DNA of 56,045 bases from an uncultured Zoogloea sp. (GTDB taxonomy: Bacteria; Pseudomonadota; Gammaproteobacteria; Burkholderiales; Rhodocyclaceae), in NCBI GenBank assembly GCA_937967645.1, contig CALBTT010000101.1, forward strand, positions 1-56,045, given 5' to 3'. The translations under genes were made by a program, and so were the position numbers. The notes under the pieces were generated by a model that saw nothing but the letters and a program-made list of their open reading frames with translations, was not told where the DNA came from and searched no databases. Position 1 is the stretch's first letter, and every line of letters starts with the position of its first letter. Positions 51,875 to 56,045 of this stretch are shown here, one piece after another.

Positions 51875-52450
51875 ATGCTGCGAGTACTGGTTGTCGATTC
51901 TTCCCGCGAGCGTGCTGCCGACGTCTGTGCTGCCCTCGCCCTGGCTGGCCATCAGGTGGTGGCGGCCCTCTCCAGCGCCCTCGATCTGTCCGATCAGGTG
52001 CTGGCCACCAAGCCGGATGTGATCTTCATCCAGGCCGACTCCCCGAGCCGGGACACCCTGGAGCACCTGGCCACCATGAACCGGGATTGCCCGCGGCCCG
52101 TCCTGCTGTGCTCCCAGGATACCGATTCCGAGATGATCCGGCGTGCCGTGAAGGCCGGAGTCTCGTCGTATGTGGTTGATTCCGTTACGCCTGAGCGCCT
52201 GGATTCGCTGGTCGAGGTGGCCATTGCGCAGTTCGAGGAGTTCCAGCACCTGCGTGCCGAACTGGACGACGCCAACCGCAAGCTGTCCGAGCGGATCCTG
52301 GTGGACCGGGCCAAGGGGCTGCTCATGAAGGCCCGCGGGCTGGATGAGGACGCGGCCTATCACGCGCTGCGCAAGCTGGCCATGGAACGGGGCCGCAAGC
52401 TGGCCGAGGTGGCGCGGGATGTGATCGATATGGCGAGCCTTCTACTCTGA
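51875..52450 (+). CDS. nasT: NasT-like ANTAR antiterminator
   Basis: A 191-aa two-domain protein. The pseudo-receiver is 1-125 and the ANTAR RNA-binding domain about 130-190 (LSERILVDRAKGLLMKARGLDEDAAYHALRKLAMERG). At the receiver's phosphoacceptor position the sequence reads IFIQADSP, with Gln53 instead of Asp, so control by phosphorylation is unlikely. In known systems NasT is held by the nitrate sensor NasS and binds two-hexaloop leader RNAs. No nasS is present in the window, and the target leader lies directly downstream. I use ATG 51875, where the receiver fold begins. Confidence 0.9.
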   Translation: MLRVLVVDSSRERAADVCAALALAGHQVVAALSSALDLSDQVLATKPDVIFIQADSPSRDTLEHLATMNRDCPRPVLLCSQDTDSEMIRRAVKAGVSSYVVDSVTPERLDSLVEVAIAQFEEFQHLRAELDDANRKLSERILVDRAKGLLMKARGLDEDAAYHALRKLAMERGRKLAEVARDVIDMASLLL

Positions 52451-52492
52451 AGGAGGTATTTGGCTGCGTCGCGTGGCGCATTGTGGGGCGGA

Positions 52493-52524
52493 GGGCGGGG
52501 AAGCTGCTTCCGCCCTTTTTCTTT
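52493..52524 (+). terminator. Intrinsic terminator of nasT
   Basis: GGGCGG (52493-52498) pairs with CCGCCC (52510-52515), with an inner AAG/CTT stem, then TTTTTCTTT. Confidence 0.8.
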
Positions 52525-52590
52525 GCCTGTCAGTGGGCTACGGATCGCTTTCGAGTGGGAGAGGCCGGCTGACGCCAAAGCAGTGCGTGC

Positions 52591-52607
52591 TGCACTGCCG
52601 CAGTGCA
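52591..52607 (+). promoter_or_regulatory. NtrC-like enhancer site
   Basis: TGCACTGCCGCAGTGCA is a 17-bp palindrome matching the NtrC pattern TGCAC-N7-GTGCA. Its centre is about 120 bases upstream of the predicted sigma-54 transcription start. An adjoining GCAGTGC half (52580-52586) adds symmetry. Confidence 0.65.
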
Positions 52608-52694
52608 TGGGTGAGGGCTGTTTTTGCTACCTCAAAGGGGGTAGGTTGTTGGTGTTTTTATAGTTTGTCATTTAAATCAATGGGTTGATATTCC

Positions 52695-52710
52695 TGGCAC
52701 GCGGCTCGCT
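52695..52710 (+). promoter_or_regulatory. Sigma-54 promoter of the nitrate transporter operon
   Basis: TGGCACG, four bases, TCGCT. Only one base differs from TGGCACG-N4-TTGCT, and the GG/GC spacing is correct. The predicted start is near 52721, just before the hexaloop leader. Confidence 0.8.
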
Positions 52711-52722
52711 ATATAACAACCG

Positions 52723-52828
52723 AAGTCGGTCCAACGGCGGCCCGGCTTGATCAGGCGATCAGACTTGGACAAGGGCGTCCATTCCTCAGCGAAGTTTTCG
52801 CGGAGGGGTGAGACGCCCTCTTTTTTTT
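52723..52828 (+). ncRNA. ANTAR-target two-hexaloop leader RNA with attenuator
   Basis: Hairpin P1 is a 10-bp stem (52723-52732 with 52739-52748, one mismatch, one G-U) around the six-base loop AACGGC. Hairpin P2 is a 5-bp stem (52766-52770 with 52777-52781) around AAGGGC. Both loops have A at position 1 and G at 4, the rule for ANTAR-bound RNAs. P2 shares bases 52773-52779 with the 5-prime strand of the terminator, so P2 and terminator exclude each other. NasT binding should therefore allow read-through into nrtABC. Confidence 0.8.
52773..52828 (+). terminator. Regulated intrinsic terminator before the nrt operon
   Basis: GGGCGTC (52773-52779) pairs with GACGCCC (52812-52818), with further pairing inside (CATTCCTC with GAGGGGTG, GCGAA with TTCGC), then TC and eight T (52821-52828). 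It ends 24 bases before the first gene. Confidence 0.87.
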
Positions 52829-52852
52829 GCATTTTCGGATCAGGGGCGAGCA

Positions 52853-54112
52853 ATGAGCGAGCGTTTCGACGACAAGAATCTTTCCCGCCGCGGCTTTCTC
52901 AAGGCTGGGGCAACCCTTGGAGGTATGGCTGCAATGGGCACGATGCTCCCCTCTGCCGGCGCGTGGGCGGCCGGATCGGACAAACCGGAACTGGAAGAAG
53001 TCAGGATCGGCTTCATCCCGCTGACCGACTGCTCGTCGGTGGTGATGGCCTCGGTGATGGGCTTCGACAAGAAGTACGGCATCAAGATCATCCCCAGCAA
53101 GGAAGCCTCCTGGGCTGGTGTGCGCGACAAGCTGGCCAACGGCGAGCTGCACGCGGCCCACGTGCTGTACGGGCTGGTGTATGGCCTGCACCTGGGCATC
53201 GGCGGCCCCAAGAAGGACATGGCCGTGCTGATGACCCTCAACAACAACGGCCAGGCCATCACCCTGTCGAACGCGCTCAAGGACAAGGGCGCGGTGGATG
53301 GTGCGTCCCTGTCGAAGGTCATCGCCAAGAAAGAGAAGGAATACACCTTCGCCCAGACCTTCCCCACCGGTACCCACGCCATGTGGCTCTACTACTGGCT
53401 GGCCGCCCACGACATCGACCCCTTCAAGGACGTCAAGAACATCGTCGTGCCGCCTCCGCAGATGGTGGCCAACATGCGTGTCGGCAACATGGACGGCTAC
53501 TGTGTGGGCGAGCCCTGGAACCAGCGTGCCATCGTGGACAAGATCGGCTTCACCGCGATGACCACGCAGGACATCTGGACCGACCACCCGGAGAAGGTGC
53601 TGGGCGCCACCGCCGAGTTCGCGGCCAAGTACCCGAACACCGCCCGCGCCATGATCTGCGCCATCCTGGAGGCCTCGAAGTGGATCGACGCCAGCGCCGC
53701 CAACCGCTCCAAGACGGCCGAGACGGTGGCTGCCAAGAGCTATGTGAATACGGATGTGGATGTGATCCGCAGCCGCATGATCGGCCAGTACGAAAACGGC
53801 CTGGGCAAGAGCTGGTCGGACAAGAACTACATGAAGTTCTACAACGACGGCCTGGTGAACTACCCCTATCTGTCCGACGGCATGTGGTTCCTCACCCAGC
53901 ATCGCCGCTGGGGGCTGCTGAAGCAGGACGTGGACTATCTGGCCGTGGCCAAGGCCATCAACAAGACCGAGCTGTACAAGCAGGCCGCCGCCATCGTCGG
54001 TGCGCCGGTGCCCAAGTCTGATTTCCGCAGCTCGAAGTTCTTCGATGGCGTGGTGTGGGACGGCAAGGACCCGAAGAAGTACGCCGCCTCCTTCAAGATC
54101 AAGGCGGCCTGA
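52853..54112 (+). CDS. nrtA: CmpA/NrtA-type ABC transporter substrate-binding protein
   Basis: A 419-aa periplasmic binding protein for nitrate (or related anions such as cyanate or bicarbonate). The N-terminus carries a twin-arginine signal (NLSRRGFLKAG) followed by a hydrophobic segment and an AWA cleavage site. The mature part has the family blocks VRIGFIPLTDCSSVVMA, GELHAAHVLYGL, FPTGTHAMWLYYWLAA and YCVGEPWNQRA. The Tat signal distinguishes it from the cytoplasmic sensor NasS, a close relative. First gene of the operon controlled by the ANTAR leader. Confidence 0.9.
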   Translation: MSERFDDKNLSRRGFLKAGATLGGMAAMGTMLPSAGAWAAGSDKPELEEVRIGFIPLTDCSSVVMASVMGFDKKYGIKIIPSKEASWAGVRDKLANGELHAAHVLYGLVYGLHLGIGGPKKDMAVLMTLNNNGQAITLSNALKDKGAVDGASLSKVIAKKEKEYTFAQTFPTGTHAMWLYYWLAAHDIDPFKDVKNIVVPPPQMVANMRVGNMDGYCVGEPWNQRAIVDKIGFTAMTTQDIWTDHPEKVLGATAEFAAKYPNTARAMICAILEASKWIDASAANRSKTAETVAAKSYVNTDVDVIRSRMIGQYENGLGKSWSDKNYMKFYNDGLVNYPYLSDGMWFLTQHRRWGLLKQDVDYLAVAKAINKTELYKQAAAIVGAPVPKSDFRSSKFFDGVVWDGKDPKKYAASFKIKAA

Positions 54113-54206
54113 TCCGGCAGGGGGGCAATGCCGCCCTCCCGTGCCGCTGTGCACCCCAATGTGAAAGGGCAGGCCCGGGGCCTGCCGGCGACTCACGGAG
54201 ATCATC

Positions 54207-55163
54207 ATGAACACCGCAACCCTCACGTCCGCGCTCGGCGCCACGGCGCCCGAAGCCACTCCGGCTCACCCGGCCACGGTGGCCCGCAGCGAAGCCAGCC
54301 CTGCCAAGGAGTCCGACATGGTCAACCCGACGCCCGTCCAGCACGCTGCGCCGCTACCTGCCGCCGAACCCGGCACGCCCTTCGGTGAGCGGATCGGCCA
54401 GTTCTTCCGGGCGGTCATCCCGCCGGCCCTCGGCTTTGCCTTCGTGATCGGCCTGTGGGCACTGGTGGCCATGGGCTCGTCCGACTTTCCCGGTCCGGCA
54501 AAGACCTTCGATGCCGCCGTTGCGCTGTTCTCCGACCCCTTCTACCGCAACGGCCCGAACGACCAGGGCATAGGCTGGAACATCCTGTCCTCCCTCAAGC
54601 GGGTCGCCGTCGGCTTTGGCGTGGCGGCGCTGGTGGGCATCCCGATGGGCTTCATCATCGGCCGCTTCGCCTTCATGAACAGCATGCTCGAGCCGATCAT
54701 CAGCATCCTGCGCCCGGTGTCACCGCTGGCCTGGCTGCCCATCGGCCTGATGGTCTTCAAGTCGGCCGACCCCGCCTCCACCTGGACCATCTTCATCTGC
54801 TCCATCTGGCCGATGATCCTCAACACCGCCCAAGGCGTGCAGCGGGTGCCGCAGGACTACCTGAACGTGGCGCGGGTGCTCAATCTGTCCGAGTTCAAGA
54901 TCATCACCAAGATCCTCCTGCCCTCGGTGCTGCCCTACATGCTCACCGGCATCCGCCTGTCCATCGGCACCGCCTGGCTGGTCATCGTGGCGGCCGAGAT
55001 GCTCACTGGCGGCGTCGGCATCGGCTTCTGGGTGTGGGACGAATGGAACAACCTCAAGGTCGAGCACATCATCATCGCCATCTTCGTGATCGGCATCGTC
55101 GGCCTGCTGCTCGAACAGCTGCTGCTGCTCATCGCCCGTCGCTTCAGCTACGGCACCAACTGA
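54207..55163 (+). CDS. nrtB: Nitrate-type ABC transporter permease
   Basis: A 318-aa inner-membrane permease (BPD_transp_1 type). A long Ala/Pro/Thr-rich N-terminal tail of about 65 residues precedes TM1. The later permease loop EMLTGGVGIGFWVWDEWN is typical of NrtB/CmpB/SsuC. Hydrophobic segments fall at about 70-90, 125-150, 160-185, 195-215, 250-270 and 285-305. GGAG lies 6 bases before the ATG. It is 94 bases after nrtA and 23 before the ATPase gene. Confidence 0.9.
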   Translation: MNTATLTSALGATAPEATPAHPATVARSEASPAKESDMVNPTPVQHAAPLPAAEPGTPFGERIGQFFRAVIPPALGFAFVIGLWALVAMGSSDFPGPAKTFDAAVALFSDPFYRNGPNDQGIGWNILSSLKRVAVGFGVAALVGIPMGFIIGRFAFMNSMLEPIISILRPVSPLAWLPIGLMVFKSADPASTWTIFICSIWPMILNTAQGVQRVPQDYLNVARVLNLSEFKIITKILLPSVLPYMLTGIRLSIGTAWLVIVAAEMLTGGVGIGFWVWDEWNNLKVEHIIIAIFVIGIVGLLLEQLLLLIARRFSYGTN

Positions 55164-55186
55164 CAACCGGATCGGGGAGTTTCGTC

Positions 55187-55978
55187 ATGAACGCAATCGT
55201 CAAGGTCGAAAACGTCGGCATGGCCTTCGAGACCAAGAAGGGCCGCTTCGTCGCCCTGAAGGACGTCAATCTGCAGATCCGCAGCGGCGAAGTGGTCTCG
55301 CTGATCGGCCACTCGGGCTGCGGCAAATCCACCCTGCTCAACCTGATCGCCGGCCTGACCCTGCCCACCTCGGGGGTGATGCTGTGCAACGGCCGTGAGA
55401 TCGCCGGCCCCGGCCCGGAGCGGGCGGTGGTGTTCCAGAACCACTCACTGCTGCCCTGGCTGAGCTGCTTCGAGAACGTCTATCTGGCCGTGGAGCGGGT
55501 CTTCGGTGCCAAGGAGGGCAAGGCCAGGCTCAAGGAGCGCACCGCGGCGGCCCTGGAGATGGTGCATATGAGCCATGCCGCGCAGAAGATGCCCCACGAG
55601 ATCTCCGGCGGCATGAAGCAGCGCATCGGCATTGCCCGGGCCTTCGCCATGGAGCCCCGGATCCTGCTGATGGACGAGCCCTTCGGTGCCCTCGATGCGC
55701 TGACCCGCGCGTCCCTGCAGGACGAGCTGATCGGCGTGATGGACAAGACCGGTGCCACGGTGGTGATGGTGACCCACGACGTGGATGAGGCTGTGCTGCT
55801 GTCCGACCGGGTGGTGATGATGACCAACGGTCCGGCGGCGACCATCGGCGAGATCCTGGAGGTGAAGCTGGACAAGCCCCGTGACCGCCTGGCCCTGGCC
55901 CACGACCCCCACTTTGCCGAATGCCGTGGGGCGATCCTGGAGTTCCTGTACCAGAAGCAGATGAAGAAGGCCGCCTGA
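55187..55978 (+). CDS. nrtD: Nitrate-type ABC transporter ATP-binding subunit
   Basis: A 263-aa ATPase. Walker A is GHSGCGKST, the Q-loop VVFQNHSLLPWL, the signature EISGGMKQRIGIARAFAM, Walker B ILLMDEPFGALDAL, and the H-loop His is in VMVTHDVDEA. It is a NrtD/SsuB-type single-domain subunit without the extra NrtA-like domain of NrtC. GGGGAG precedes the ATG. It is the last gene in the window; a nitrate reductase or nirBD could follow outside. Confidence 0.92.
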   Translation: MNAIVKVENVGMAFETKKGRFVALKDVNLQIRSGEVVSLIGHSGCGKSTLLNLIAGLTLPTSGVMLCNGREIAGPGPERAVVFQNHSLLPWLSCFENVYLAVERVFGAKEGKARLKERTAAALEMVHMSHAAQKMPHEISGGMKQRIGIARAFAMEPRILLMDEPFGALDALTRASLQDELIGVMDKTGATVVMVTHDVDEAVLLSDRVVMMTNGPAATIGEILEVKLDKPRDRLALAHDPHFAECRGAILEFLYQKQMKKAA

Positions 55979-56003
55979 GCGACAGGCCCTGCAATCGGGA
56001 TAG

Positions 56004-56031
56004 GGGCGGCCAGCTTAGCTGACCGACCCCT
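56004..56031 (+). terminator. Hairpin after the ABC transporter operon
   Basis: GGGGCGG and CAGCT pair with AGCTG and CCGACCCC, with mismatches. No T-run is seen before the window ends, so termination is uncertain. Confidence 0.4.
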
Positions 56032-56045
56032 CCCACACCACCCGG

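Noticed and set aside
52748..52761. TGATC-AGGC-GATCA hairpin as the first ANTAR loop
   Set aside because: Its loop is four bases without the A1/G4 pattern. The 10-bp stem at 52723-52748 with AACGGC fits the rule and is longer.
1..56045. Mobile elements, tRNA/rRNA genes and CRISPR arrays
   Set aside because: I looked for transposase or integrase motifs, repeated spacers and cloverleaf ends on both strands and saw none. A tRNA or repeat search program would be decisive.

Overview
The window is about 56 kb of GC-rich DNA with dense, mostly overlapping genes and no rRNA, tRNA, CRISPR array or recognisable mobile element. The mix of genes (polyphosphate:AMP phosphotransferase, a two-domain ArgA, YggX, a polar-type flagellar block with RpoN and sigma-28 promoters, TcdA, and an ANTAR-regulated nitrate-type ABC transporter) fits a motile betaproteobacterium, plausibly Rhodocyclales (Azospira/Dechloromonas-like). 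That placement is inference.

Layout. 1-4.9 kb (+): pap, argA, a PAS/GGDEF diguanylate cyclase and yggX. 4.9-10.1 kb (-): flagellar genes fliC, flaG, then fliD-fliS-fliT-fliK-like-flhB-tail. fliC has a sigma-28-like promoter and fliD a sigma-54-like promoter. 10.4-36.5 kb: a large sugar-modification island with no flippase, polymerase or ligase gene, sitting directly beside flagellin and therefore most likely a flagellin glycosylation island. It has three units. The first (-, 16.9 to 10.4 kb) is FkbM methyltransferase, radical SAM, unknown 263-aa protein and a 1213-aa multi-domain glycosyltransferase. The second (+, 17.3-19.4 kb) is an epimerase and a GT2. The third (-, 36.5 to 19.5 kb) is a long, almost gapless run: rfbF-rfbG-rfbH-like CDP-dideoxyhexose genes, a NeuB-cupin fusion, a ThDP enzyme, a sugar C-methyltransferase, a GMM-like Nudix protein, a 33-codon ORF, a DegT aminotransferase, a PglD-like acyltransferase, an AMP ligase, a Gfo/Idh oxidoreductase, an acyl carrier protein, methyltransferases and a desaturase.

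36.7-41.0 kb: a small exported protein, a HAD phosphatase, tcdA, an M23 peptidase, a CbiX-type chelatase and a frameshifted receiver/ATPase gene. 41.1-45.7 kb (+): an RND efflux adaptor and pump, a 22-codon ORF and a DUF2892-type membrane protein, behind a promoter that looks leaderless and overlaps a 22-bp AT-rich palindrome. 45.8-51.8 kb (+): a signalling set of CHASE/PAS histidine kinase, receiver-ATPase and receiver-PAS-PP2C phosphatase. 51.9-56.0 kb (+): a NasT-like ANTAR regulator and an nrtABC-type transporter.

The clearest regulatory logic is upstream of nrtABC. In order there are a terminator for nasT, a 17-bp NtrC-like palindrome, a sigma-54 promoter, and a leader RNA with two hexaloop hairpins (loops AACGGC and AAGGGC), the second of which overlaps a long intrinsic terminator. 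This is the architecture expected for ANTAR antitermination by the regulator encoded just upstream. All assignments come from reading the sequence; no database search was run.
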